Origin: Persicaria tinctoria
Lineage: Eukaryota; Streptophyta; Magnoliopsida; Caryophyllales; Polygonaceae
Reading direction: 5' to 3'
NCBI GenBank assembly: GCA_037127255.1
Contig: JBANSL010000008.1
Coordinates: 37,089,373 to 37,153,372, forward strand
Length of the DNA stretch: 64,000 nt
Below the pieces are notes generated by a model. The model saw only the letters and a program-made list of their open reading frames with translations, was not told where the DNA came from and did no database searches. Shown one piece after another: positions 45,578 through 55,901 of this stretch (position 1 is the first letter of the stretch; every line of letters begins with the position of its first letter). The position numbers and the translations under genes are program-made.

Positions 45578-46378
45578 TTATTCTAACTCTGCATTTGGCT
45601 CCTCTAAAACTAACTCATCCATAGCCTCCTTTGGAAACCCTTCATAGTATGTCTTAAGCCTTTGACCATTTACTTTGAACTTCTTGTGGCTATTCGGGTC
45701 ATATAACTCTACAGCTCCATGTGGGAAAACTTCAGCAACAATGTATGGTCCCCCTTGCTTTGACCTGAGCTTCCCAGCGAAGAGTTTCAGGCAAGACTGA
45801 TCAGCACAATGTTTCCAAAGGTATGGGTCATCCCAAACTTAGTGGTTTGCTTCTCTTCGAATCTTCTCCGTCTGGGCCTTGGTATGATCCGGAGGAAATT
45901 CCCCACAAACTAAGTAGTTCACAATGTCCCGGTACCAAGGGTTTACAGAGTGAAGTCCTAGAACGGACTGAGATGGGCTGAGAAGTAATGGCGTGGGCGC
46001 ATCAGGGAACGACGCGGGCGCGCCAGGGAACAACGCGGGCACGCCAGTACTCAGCGCGGGCGCGTCAGACTCCGGTGCGGCCGCGTCAGCTCTCGACTTG
46101 GGCGCGCCAGACTCCAGCGTGCTTTTGTGCTCGATTCTGCATAATGTGTCATCCGGAAACGTGCCTAAGATGGGTTTCTGTGACTCCGGCTTGTCCTCCT
46201 CATTCACCAATCTGCTTAAGTGGTCAGCCACCAAATTCTCCGCTCCTTTCTTGTCCTTAATCTCCACATCAAGAGTGCAAAGATGACTCGGGCGTTGTTT
46301 GAGTTCAATTTCAGGTGCCTGCACAACAGATGGAACAAGCACTTCGCTTGGAGTCAGTAGATTGGGGCCAATGCCCAA
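45578..46378 (-). pseudogene. Athila-A pol remnant with two deletions
   Basis: Reading leftwards: the pre-RT linker VVQAPEIELKQRPSHL is joined at about 46279 to the last part of RNase H (LDVEIKDKKGAENLVADHLSRL), so RT and most of RNase H are gone. Then follow an insert coded by the 21-bp words (45995-46112) and the integrase N-terminal part (NPWYRDIVNYLVCGEFPPDH). After a stop (45839) comes VWDDPYLWKHCADQ. At about 45790 a second deletion joins this to the integrase C-terminal region (LKLFAGKLRSKQGGPYIV, HGAVELYD), ending at 45578. Confidence 0.85.
45995..46112. repeat. CG-rich 21-bp words in the RNase H-integrase junction of Athila-A
   Basis: Six words at about 21-bp steps (GACGCGGGCGCGCCAGG-type) code in frame for 7-residue units such as GVPALFP, GAPASFP and DAPTPLL. 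They lie between the RNase H tail and the integrase zinc region. Confidence 0.88.
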
Positions 46379-48771
46379 AAGAGTAGGAGAATTACCTGCA
46401 TGTTAGATGAAATTGAAAAATCTGTATAGGACTCGTCAATATCATTCTCAATAATTGACTGCAACTCATCTTCCCTAGAAATATCAAATAGATCTTGAGC
46501 TAATGGTTCAATCACATCAATAGAGCACAGAGAATGGTCATCAATAGGATGTTTCATAGCCTTGTATAAATCGAATTCAACCTTTTCTCCATCAAATTCC
46601 ATTGTTAGTGTCTCAGAAACACAATCAATTTTTGTCCTAGCTGTTTTAATAAAAGGTCTACCTAACAGAATAGGTGCATCATGCTTATCATGTTCCATAT
46701 CCAGGACAAAGAAATCTACAGGAAAAATCAGTTTATCGACCATAACCAAAACGTCTTCTACTACTCCTTTAGGGTATTTATTAGACCTGTCAGCTAGTTG
46801 CACAATTACTCCAGTTTCATGCAAAGGTCCTAAATCTAGCGATTTGTAAAGTGAATAAGGAAGCACATTTATGGAAGCACCCAAATCAAGCATAGCTCTA
46901 TCAAATTTGACATCTCCAATGACACAAGGGATAGTAACCATACCTGGATCAGTGCACTTTTTCGGCATTCTCCTCTGAAACATAGCGGAGACTTGCTCAC
47001 TTACTTTCACTTTCTTTTTTCCTTTCAGCTTCTGATTTCTCTTCACCGTGCAAAGCTCCTTCAAGAACTTGGCGTACTTGGGCACAGTTTTTAACATTTT
47101 CAGCAGAGGAATGTTCACCTGACACTTGCTAAATGTCTCGAAAAGCTCTGAATCATCGATTATCCTCCTCTCTTTGAGTGCCTCAGGGAACGGAGGTTTT
47201 GGTTTCTCCGACCCAAGAGGGGGAAAATCCGGTCGGACGTATGTATCGACGTAGGGCTCAGATTCGGGCGAGATCGGACTCGACGTGGGCGCGCCAGAAC
47301 TCAGCGCGGGCGCGTCAGGACTCGACGCGAGCGCGTCAGACTGTGGCGCGGGCGCGCCAGTGTTGGGCGTGGCCACTTCAGTGTTGGGCGTGGCCACGTC
47401 GGAGACCTGCGTGCTTTTCTCCTCTTCTTCCTGACTTTTCAGCTCTTTTCCATTCCGAAGAGTTATAGCACTGACGTTTTCCCTTGGATTGACCACCGTT
47501 TGAGATGGTAGACCCACTGACGTCTTCGCCTCTATTCTCGTGATTGCTTCAGCCATTTGCCCCATTTGTTTCTGTATATCTTTTATCCTCGATTCAGTTG
47601 TCTGAACATGCGCAGTGAAGTGCTGTGTCAGGGTATTGAGCATGGACTCAGTAGAGGGAGCGTTACCCTGCTGCCTCTGATTGTAGGGAGGTGGCTGCTG
47701 CTGTTGTGATTGGTTTGGTGGATCCCTCCATCTGAAATTTGGGTGATCCCGCCACCCTGGGTTGTAGGAGTTTGAGTAGGGGTCATGTCTGGGTCTCTGA
47801 GGTCCATTTCCACCTAAAACACTTACTTCAGCGGTGTCTTCCTGGAGTGTAGGACACGCATCAGTTGGGTGGAAGTTATCACCGCAGATTCCACAAGCCT
47901 TGATTTGTTGAGGAGTCCCTTGCAGAGTGAGCTTCCTAACCATATCCTTCAATTCAGCAATATCCTTGGCTTGGTTAGAGTCTACCGAGTTGACCCCTTT
48001 CTTTCTGGTGGACTTCCCAAAATTTCTAGTCCCCTCAGCCATTTCCTGAATCTTCTCCATAGCTCCCTCTAGCGTGGCATTCAGAATATTTCCTCCGCAG
48101 GCGGCATCAATCATCCTTTTGTCAGATTCCAGCAATCCCCCATAGATGTATAAGACTAGGTCCTTCGTGCTGTAGCCATGGAAAGGGCAATTAGCACAAA
48201 GCTTCTTGAACCTTTCATTGTAATCATAGAGGGTTTCATCATCTTCCTGCTCTATATTGCCGATTGCCTTCTTCAAGGTGTTCTCCTTCTTAGCAGGGAA
48301 GAATTTCTCCAGGAAGGCCTTGTGGAGCTTAGGCCAAGTATCGATGCTCCCTGTAGGAAGACTGTAGTACCAGTCATCCGCAGCATCGACGGGCGTAAAC
48401 CCAAAAGCTCTCATCTTTATCTGTGATTCAGATATATTGGCTGGTTTCATTCTCATGCATACATTATGAAACTTCCCCATGTGCTTGATGGGATCTTCTC
48501 CAGCCAATCCATGGAATTTGGGAAGTTGATGAATCAGCCCAGACTTTAGCTCAAAATGGTTGTCATCCCCTATAGCAGGGATTGTCACAGCAGGTGCCTG
48601 CTGTGTGATGTTTGCTGCTGTCAGCTGTCGCAACGTCTGATTTGCATTTCCAGCCATTGGATCAGGTTGTTGGGAATGTTGGTGATGTTCTCTATGGCGG
48701 CGGTGGTATGTCCTGTCTATTTCCCAATCAAAATCAAAAAGATGGGGATCAGTAGCACGAGTGCGAACCAT
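46354..48771 (-). CDS. Athila-A gag-protease, open reading frame
   Basis: I choose the ATG at 48771 (MVRTRATDPHLF), 58 bp inside the primer site; the frame is open slightly upstream. Domains in order: a gag (retrotrans_gag) region with LPKFHGLAGEDP and WPKLHKAFLEKFFP (about residues 60-250); a CCHC knuckle CGICGDNFHPTDAC (about 292-305); the NPGWRDHPNFRW motif; a repeat-coded linker (about 457-495, units such as APALSSG); then an aspartic protease with LDLGASINVLPYSLY (near residue 628) and APILLGRPF. About 805 codons with no stop. It ends shortly after protease where the frame shifts away from pol. It should assemble and process particles if expressed. Confidence 0.88.
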   Translation of the reverse strand: MVRTRATDPHLFDFDWEIDRTYHRRHREHHQHSQQPDPMAGNANQTLRQLTAANITQQAPAVTIPAIGDDNHFELKSGLIHQLPKFHGLAGEDPIKHMGKFHNVCMRMKPANISESQIKMRAFGFTPVDAADDWYYSLPTGSIDTWPKLHKAFLEKFFPAKKENTLKKAIGNIEQEDDETLYDYNERFKKLCANCPFHGYSTKDLVLYIYGGLLESDKRMIDAACGGNILNATLEGAMEKIQEMAEGTRNFGKSTRKKGVNSVDSNQAKDIAELKDMVRKLTLQGTPQQIKACGICGDNFHPTDACPTLQEDTAEVSVLGGNGPQRPRHDPYSNSYNPGWRDHPNFRWRDPPNQSQQQQPPPYNQRQQGNAPSTESMLNTLTQHFTAHVQTTESRIKDIQKQMGQMAEAITRIEAKTSVGLPSQTVVNPRENVSAITLRNGKELKSQEEEEKSTQVSDVATPNTEVATPNTGAPAPQSDALASSPDAPALSSGAPTSSPISPESEPYVDTYVRPDFPPLGSEKPKPPFPEALKERRIIDDSELFETFSKCQVNIPLLKMLKTVPKYAKFLKELCTVKRNQKLKGKKKVKVSEQVSAMFQRRMPKKCTDPGMVTIPCVIGDVKFDRAMLDLGASINVLPYSLYKSLDLGPLHETGVIVQLADRSNKYPKGVVEDVLVMVDKLIFPVDFFVLDMEHDKHDAPILLGRPFIKTARTKIDCVSETLTMEFDGEKVEFDLYKAMKHPIDDHSLCSIDVIEPLAQDLFDISREDELQSIIENDIDESYTDFSISSNMQVILLLFWALAPIY
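47284..47402. repeat. CG-rich 21-bp words inside the gag-protease coding region
   Basis: Starting points near 47279, 47300, 47321 and 47341 give a 21-bp period (CTCGACGTGGGCGCGCCAGA-type), followed by GTTGGGCGTGGCCAC twice. In protein these are 7-residue units. The period of seven codons keeps the frame open. Confidence 0.9.
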
Positions 48772-48828
48772 GCAAGAGGTTCGCACCCAAACAGGTAATA
48801 AGACAAACAAGAAAAAAGATAAACCGTT

Positions 48829-48846
48829 TCCCCGGCAACGGCGCCA
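48829..48846 (-). other. primer binding site of Athila-A (tRNA-Asp)
   Basis: On the minus strand TGGCGCCGTTGCCGGGGA lies four bases after the LTR end and is complementary to the 3' end of plant tRNA-Asp. Use of tRNA-Asp is characteristic of the Athila lineage. Confidence 0.88.
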
Positions 48847-48850
48847 AATT

Positions 48851-50093
48851 TGACAGGCCTAAGGTCGTTATGCCAAATCAAAGTAAATTCCTAAGATGCA
48901 AACTATAACAAGTATAGTAGGTAAGTTAGGGTCGAACCCACAGGGAAACAGAATCAATTGTAAGAGCAAGTATTATTACCCAAAAGTAACCGATTCAAGG
49001 GGGAGTTTTGTGTGTAAGCAATGGTGACAGAACAAGTTGCAATAAGAGGTTGCGAATATATGATGGAAAAGTATCACACCAGGTAATTATCCGCACAACA
49101 ATTGAGATGGTTCATCATCGCATTCTATGAATCTCAAGTTCTAATGTCCAGTAATTGTTCTCAATTCAGATCGTGTAATAGCTTTTAGTCCTACCAGTCC
49201 TAAAAGCACTTATCACCAAATTACAAGGGAAAACCTTCACCAAATAATAAAGTGTTAGCATTCAAACATGAATTATAATGAGATACAAGCGATTCTAACA
49301 ACCCGTTAGAATAGTATGTAATCGAATCTCCTTCACAATCTACCACAAGCAACCCGCGTATGGTGATTGTGTTCGCTACAGTGAATCTACAACCCCAAAC
49401 CTGGAATTGGAAACCCTAGCAATATGACTAGTATCGATAAACCTGGGTGATCAATCCAGATTAACCAATAATAAGCAATCAAGCAATAAACTCAGGAGAT
49501 CGAAACAATTAACAAAGGACAAACAAGAGTAGAATACTCACAACCAAATCAATTGAAGGCTTCAAAGAACCAAGTGTAACAAAGGAGAGTTAGTTCTCCA
49601 TAGGGTTTGTGAGATGAAGAAAAGGGAAAATACGTCTCTGGAAAATAACCTAATTCCTCTCTTGCCTTCTCGGCCTATATAAACTAATTAAATCGGGTTT
49701 AACATCCCGTAAAAATATAAAAATATAATATTAAAACTAATAAGATAAGGGAAACTCGGATAGGAATCCGACTCCAGGGACCGACGCGGGCGCGCCAGCC
49801 TTTGACTTGTTTCTTCCATCTGGTGTATTGACGTGGCCACTTCCTCCTAGCAGCGTGGGCGCGCCAGTAGCAGCGCAGCCGCGTCAAGTGACAGCGCGGC
49901 CACGTCAGCTTCACCAAATTCCAGCTACTTCCGAAGTTCTTCACTTCAACTCTTCTGTAACTTGCATATCCGTATGCTTTCCTCAACTTCTTCAACAGGT
50001 TCTGAATCACCAAGTTCATACGAATATCTCTCACAATGACATGTAAATGACGACAAAAACTACTAAATGCGCTATGGAATATATCGCATATCA
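48851..50093 (-). repeat. 5' LTR of Athila-A, 1243 bp
   Basis: Direct repeat of 41521-42784 lacking one 21-bp word. It is flanked on the right by ATCAT, and its words lie at 49780-49915. Confidence 0.93.
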
Positions 50094-51369
50094 ATCATCG
50101 AATCATTTTCAAGTTATTATCCTTTCCTACGAATTCCTCCCGTCCTGGTTTAAATAGATTAAAAGTCCTACGAGTCTAATTAATCCCTTACACCTCAATT
50201 CAACCTTAACACGGTCAAGATTTAACAAAGAGATAGCAAATAGTCCCAAGAACTTGAGCATATAAATAACACCAATTAAACACGGTAAATCAATGTTTAA
50301 AATATATGTCAACTTCCTACATAATCATGCTTCAAACACGGAATCCACATTCTTATGCGTGCTACTACGGAAATAACACAAATACGAAAGTATTAAATCC
50401 TAGCATGAAATCAATATTACCAAGGTAGCTAATCAAGATAACATCAATAACATAATCAATATCACATAAAGAAGTTGAAAGAATTATAGAGGAAAAATGA
50501 ATTCAATTAGAAACTCACAAACCCCACAACCAAGTCTCAAAAGTGTAGGCGAAAACTAGAAAATTAGCCAAACATGGCTTACCTAAGCTTTCTTCTCTTT
50601 ATGGGTGATTTCCCTACTTGGAATTCATTAGAAAACTAACCCTAGAACATTCTATTTATAAGCCTAATGTCTTCCATAAATAAGGTAAAAGATAGATAAA
50701 CTAGATAGAAACTTCCTAAACAAACTAGATAGAAGATAGACTTTCCAAATTTAATTCAGCGTCAATTTCCGCTGGCAACGAATGGCCTCAATCAAGCTCC
50801 TGTTGGATTTTCGCTACCACATCGCTACCACACTCGCTAAGTCCATGCCTTAGAATTTTTTCCATCCTCCACGGTCCTCTTGTTTCCCATGCTGCGAGTC
50901 CCTGAATCCGCTGCAGCGAGATCTCCCATCCGCAGGCACGAGTCCGGTCATCCGCTGGAGCGAGTCGCCGAGCCTTCATCCCGGTGCAACCCGTTGGCAG
51001 CGAATTATTTCCGCGGCAGCGAATGACTCGCTGGCAGCGGATGGTGTCTGCTTGCTGGCTTCCGGCTGACTCGACTCGCTGGCAGCGAGATGTGCTGGCT
51101 CCTAGACATGCTCCTGATGACTCAACTCACTGACAGCGAGTTCCCATTCGCTGGCAGCGAGACGTGCTCAGGGACTTGCTCAGACATGATGTCTCTGACT
51201 TGATTCGCTGCAGCGGAAATCCATTCGTTGTCAGCGAAAATCCAGAAGAACACCATCACGTAGATCTTCGAAAGAGCTTTCCAACGCATGCTCATATGCG
51301 TCGATCGGACATCCGAGCCCTCCGGAAAGTGCGTTACAAGTTGAGCTCGCCGAGCGGACAGCTTTCGCC

Positions 51370-51789
51370 AACCCAAAAGGAGGTAATGACCCTAAAGGTT
51401 CAAGGGGGTACAGAAGGGGAAAGTATCGTGGCAACAATCGTAAACAAAGCTATGGGAGAAACCGCTTCTTCCATAAGAAAGGCAACCATGGAGAATCATT
51501 CTCCAAAGGGATGAAGTCAAAGGTCCAAAGGGGTTCAACAGAAACCCCAAACAAACCAAAGTCACAATGTTACCGGTGTGGGATGACTGGTCATTGGGCC
51601 AAAGTGTGTCGCACAGCAAGACACTTGTGTGAGCTGTATCGGGCCTCTCTCAAGGAAAAAGGGAAGGATATGGAAACAAACTTTGTTGCCACTAATACCC
51701 CACTAATGCCAGGTGACCTGAATATCAATTACTACATGGATAATGAGCTTGGTGATGGATTTGGCCAAGATGAAGGCACTAGCTTTTAA
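51370..51789 (+). pseudogene. Ale-type gag, C-terminal piece with zinc knuckle
   Basis: An open frame begins exactly where LTR X2 breaks off (51370). It has a basic, glycine-rich stretch (RGYRRGKYRGNNRK), then the CCHC knuckle CYRCGMTGHWAKVC near 51568, then RHLCELYRASLKEKGK, which is characteristic of this lineage. It ends at a TAA at 51787. About 200 central gag residues are missing relative to usual family members. Confidence 0.82.
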
Positions 51790-51916
51790 ATTTCTATGCA
51801 TGAAATAAATTAAGGATGCTTGTAATATATATTCCCTTGCGTTATCCATGTAATGTAAGATATCCGTCATGTGATGTAAGATATTTGTGTAAGTTTAATT
51901 TCCACCATGTAATATA

Positions 51917-53410
51917 ATGTCTAACTCTGTGTTTTTCTTAATTCTTGAAGTCATGAATCCATCTGGAGTTAAGCCTGATTATAAGCATCAATGTCTAGTG
52001 GACAGTGCAACAACCCACAGCATCCTGAAAAACAAGGAATACTTCACTCAGTTGACAATCTTTGAAGGAAATGTCAAAACGATATCAGGTGTGGCAAATA
52101 TGATCGAAGGATCTGGAAAGGCTTGCCTTTTGCTTCCGAAAGGGAGAAAATTGGTAATAAAAGACGCATTCTACTCCAGCAAGTCTCAAAGAAATTTATT
52201 GAGCTTTAAGGATGTGCGTCAGAATGGTTTTCATATTGAAACTATGAATGAAAATGAAAGGGAATACTTGTGCCTGATAGCACATGTATCTAACAAAAGG
52301 AAAGTGGTAGAAAGACTACCAGCTTATTCCTCTGGGCTATATTATACCTACATTAGTCCATTTGAGGTTAATATGGTAAATAGACCAAGTCTGGATGACC
52401 ATAAGATTTTTACCCTCTGGCATGATAGATTGGGCCATCTAGGTACAATGATGATGCACAGAATCATTGAGAATTCACTTGGTCATACATTAAAGAACAA
52501 GAGGGCTATCCAGACAAGTGATCTCAATTGTACTACTTGCTCGTTGGGCAAACTGATCACTAGGCCCTCGAAAAATAAAATAGCAGTTGAGGCTCCTGCA
52601 TTCTTAGAACGAATTCAAGGGGATATATGTGGGCCAATTGCCCCACCGTGTGGACCATTTCGTTACTTCTTCGTGCTAATAGATGCATCTACACGATGGT
52701 CACATATGAGTTTATTGTCGACAAGAAATGTTGCATTTGCTAAACTCCTTGCTCAAATCATACGATTAAGAGCACAATTACCAGATTATACAATAAAGAA
52801 AATCTGTATGGATAATGCCGGAGAATTCACTTCCTAAGCATTTAATGACTATTGCATGTCCATTGGGATTGTAGTTGAGCATCCAGTAGGACATGTACAT
52901 ACTCAAAATGGTCTTGAAGAATCATTAATTAAACGATTACAATTGATTGCTAGACCATTGCTGATGAAATCCAAGCTACCATCATCAGCATGGGGACACG
53001 CAGTATTACACGCTGCAGCCTTGATTCGACTCAGACCAACTGCATATCATAAATATTCTCCGGTGCAACTTGTGTCTGGTAAGGAGCCGAATGTGTCGCA
53101 CCTAAAGGTGTTTGGATGTGTCATCTATGTCACAATTGCATCACCGCAACGGACAAAGATGGGTCCTCAAAAGAGACTGAGAATATATGTTGGTTTTGAA
53201 TCCCCCTCAATTATTAAATATCTTGAGCCAACAACAGGTGACCTATTTACAGCAAGATTTGCTGACTGCCATTTTGATGAATATACATTCCCAACTCCAG
53301 GGATAGAAAAGAACAAAGTTAATCCTAGTAAAGGGGAGGTCACCTGGGATGCCATGTCATTGTCATGTCTCGATCCTCGAACAAAAGTGTGTGAACAAGA
53401 GATACAGTAG
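51917..53410 (+). pseudogene. Ale-type protease, GAG-pre-integrase and integrase
   Basis: Protease motif CLVDSATTHSILK lies near 51990. The GAG-pre-integrase zinc part (LWHDRLGHLG ... CTTCSLGK) is near 52420-52555. The integrase core has GDICGPI near 52620 and DNAGEF near 52812. A TAA (52836) follows, then the core resumes in frame with HTQNGLEESLIKRL near 52898, which holds the catalytic Glu. The C-terminal part RIYVGFESPSIIKYLEP is present. A second stop lies at 53408. Confidence 0.85.
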
Positions 53411-55528
53411 ATAATTCATTTGCAAGGAGTGGCTAATCAGTTGCCCGATGCATTTACTGATATAGCAAAAGTGACAAAGTCACATATACCTGTTGTAAAT
53501 GCCCCTGCAAGAATTGAAGGACCTATAGATCTACTAAATAAGTCAATCGCTAATGAATCTGTTGTACGTAAAAGGCGAGGTAGACCACTTGGTTCAAAGG
53601 ATTTGAAACCAAGACAACCGAGGAGGCAAAAGGGCATGATTGGTAATCTCATAATAGTCCCGCCAAATAACGAGGGCAAAGAGGTCAATAAAGAGGATAT
53701 CTTGAAAGACAAATCAGATTCCTCGGAAGAAGAGAATCTTGTTGAACAAGATGAAAAAGAGAGTCTTCTTAAAGAAGACGGAACAATCGACAATTATGAA
53801 ATTTCCATAAACTATGTATCCACATGAACACAGTGGAACAGGAAAGATGTCATTGTCGATGAAATCTTTGCCTATTCAGTAGCAATTAAAATAATGGTAG
53901 AAGACGACGATACTGAACCAAAAACAGTTGAAGAGTGTCGTCGTAGGAAAGATTGGCCTAAATGGCGAGAAGCGATTCAGGCTTAACTAAAATCACTCGA
54001 GAAGCGAGAAGTTTTCAGTCCTGTAACTCAGACACCAAAGGGGATAAGGCCGCTGGGCTATAAGTGGGTCTTTGTGAGAAAAAGAAATGAGAAAAATGAG
54101 GTAGCAGGATATAAGGCAAGGCTTGTAGCACAAGGTTTTTCACAACTGCCAGGAATTGATTATGAAGATACGTATTCACCGGTAGTTGATGCAACTACCT
54201 TAAGATTTCTGATTAGCCTAGCAGTGGCTGAGAAGCTACATATGCGCTTAATGGATGTCGTGACTACATATCTGTATGGGTCACTTGACACCGACATCTA
54301 TATGAAAGTCGCTGAATGACTGAAATTGCCTGAATCTTGCAAATCAAAGCCTCGAGAAATGTTCTCCATCAAGTTGAGGAGATCATTATATGGATTGAAA
54401 CAATCTGGGCGAATGTGGTACAATCGTCTTAGCGAGTACCTTTTGAAGGAAGGGTACAAGAACGACTCGAGATGTCCATGCATCTTTATCAAAAGATACA
54501 AATCGGGGTTTTCCATCATTGCAGTATATGTTGATGATCTAAACATTGTTGGAACCCCGAATGAGATTGCAAGTACAGTTAGGTACTTGATGAAGGAATT
54601 TGAAATGAAGGATCTTGGGAAAACCAAGTTCTGTCTCGGTTTGCAAATTGAACACATAAAAGATGGAATCTTTGTCCATCAATCAAATTATACCGAGAAA
54701 ATTCTGAAAAGATTTCACATGGACAAAGCTCACCCTTTGAACTCACCTATGGTCGTTCGCTCCCTTATTATACATGATGACCCATTCAGACCTCGAGAAG
54801 ATGACGAAGAAATACTTGGCCCAGAAACACCATATCTAAGTGTTATTGGTGCCTTCATGTACCTAGCCAACAATTCAAGGCCTGGCATTGCCTTCTCTGT
54901 AAATTTACTATCGAGATACAACTCAGCCCCTACAAGGAGGCATTGGAACGAAATCAAACATTTGTTCCGTTACCTTAGAGGCACACATGATCTTGGCCTG
55001 TGCTACCAAAATTGTCCAAATGCAACTCTTGTTGGTTATGCAAATGCAGGATACCTATCAGATCCACACAAGGCCAAATCCCAAAATGGATATGTCTTCA
55101 CCTTTGGAGAGACGGCCATATCATGGAGGTCCACAAAGCAGACTTTGACCGCAACATCGTCAAACCATGCCGAATTGATAGCATTATACGAAGTTGGTAG
55201 AGAATATGTATGGCTCAGAAAGGTGATAAAGTACATACAGAGAGAGTCTGGAATCAAGACAATCAAGGGCAAACCAACTGTGATATACGAAGACAACTCG
55301 GCTTGTGTTACGCAAGTAAAGGAAGGCTATATCAAAGGAGATCGGATCAAACACATATCACCAAAATTCTTCTCTACTCACGAGCTTGAGAAGAAAGGGA
55401 AAATTGAAGTCCAACAAATCCGATCAGATGAGAACCTCGCTGATTTGTTCACAAAGTCCTTGCAGCCAAAGAGGTTCAAACAACTAGTGCGCAAGATCGG
55501 AATGTGTCGTCTTCAAGAAGCTCATTAA
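53411..55528 (+). pseudogene. Ale-type reverse transcriptase and RNase H
   Basis: A linker rich in charged residues (53420-53825) with the RKRRGRPLGSKD AT-hook-like motif comes first. RT begins near 53950. Stops lie near 53825, 53983 and 54317. Motifs: [15 protein letters not shown] near 54112, LYGLKQSGRMWYNRL near 54390, active site YVDDLNIVG near 54527. RNase H has SRPGIAFSVNLLSRY, SSNHAELIALYE near 55155, YEDNSACV and ENLADLFTKSL near 55430. The last 400 codons are continuous, so decay is modest. Confidence 0.88.
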
Positions 55529-55712
55529 GCGTGTCAAACTCAGGGGGAGATTCATACGCGCTGCACTCTTTTTTTCCTTCGTTCGGGTTTTTATCCCACT
55601 GGGTTTTCCTCACAAGGTTTTTAATGAGGCAACATTAACAATTCGTATTACAAAAGCAAATTTGTGTCTAACCCCTAAGAGTCACGACAGAAGGTGATTT
55701 TTCCTCACAAGG
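55529..55712 (+). other. Ale-type 3' UTR with purine tract and a duplicated segment
   Basis: TCAGGGGGAGATTC at about 55540 is the purine-rich string usual just after RNase H in this lineage. TTTTCCTCACAAGGTTTTTA occurs at about 55603 and again at about 55698. The second copy runs directly into LTR sequence and replaces the first 10 bp of the 3' LTR and the expected second purine tract. Confidence 0.6.
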
Positions 55713-55896
55713 TTTTTATTTAAGGTGAATGAACCACCTTTTGAATTCCCTCCCGAATTTCATGCTCAAACACGCACACACAATGAATGCATGAATCCTC
55801 CTCTATAAATAGGTATGCACTCAATGTAAATGAAGTCAGATTGAATAAGATCAAGATAGCTTCTCATTCCTCTCGAATTCCACAAATTATATATAA
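55713..55896 (+). repeat. 3' LTR of the Ale-type element, 5' end altered
   Basis: Matches 39621-39812, including the TATA region (TATAAATAGG near 55804), and is followed by the GATAT duplication. The TGTTATGTAC start present in the 5' LTR is absent. Confidence 0.85.
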
Positions 55897-55901
55897 GATA
55901 T

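Larger units (their letters stand above)
41521..50093 (-). mobile_element. Athila-A: complete, young, pol-deleted Athila-type Gypsy element
   Basis: Two LTRs (41521-42784 and 48851-50093) flank a minus-strand internal region with primer site, gag, protease, pol remnants, env-like ORF and polypurine tract. The target-site duplication is ATCAT (41516-41520 and 50094-50098). The primer site matches tRNA-Asp, as is usual for Athila. RT, most of RNase H and the integrase core have been removed by two internal deletions, while gag-protease is open. LTR divergence is low, about 16-18 substitutions plus one 21-bp indel in roughly 1243 bp by eye. It must rely on proteins from another element to move. 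Confidence 0.92.
41271..51369 (-). repeat. LTR X2, split by Athila-A and truncated
   Basis: The parts 41271-41520 and 50094-51369 are the reverse complement of LTR X1 (about 9260 back to 7695). The outer end equivalent to 7430-7695 is missing. The copy stops at CTTTCGC (51368) and runs straight into gag codons of the host Copia. About 11 CGCTGnCAGCG-type words lie at 50768-51240, many now CGCTGGCAGCG. It contains no coding region and was therefore a solo LTR before Athila-A entered. Confidence 0.82.
39611..55896 (+). mobile_element. Ale/Retrofit-type Ty1/Copia element carrying nested insertions
   Basis: LTRs of about 200 bp flank a Copia gag-pol on the plus strand, and the element has a 5-bp duplication GATAT (39606-39610 and 55897-55901). 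The gag style (CYRCGMTGHWAKVC), the short LTRs and the GTTATCAGCACGAG string after the 5' LTR fit the Ale/Retrofit lineage. LTR X2 interrupts gag at 41271, and Athila-A sits inside X2. At least five nonsense codons in pol show it is dead. Confidence 0.88.
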
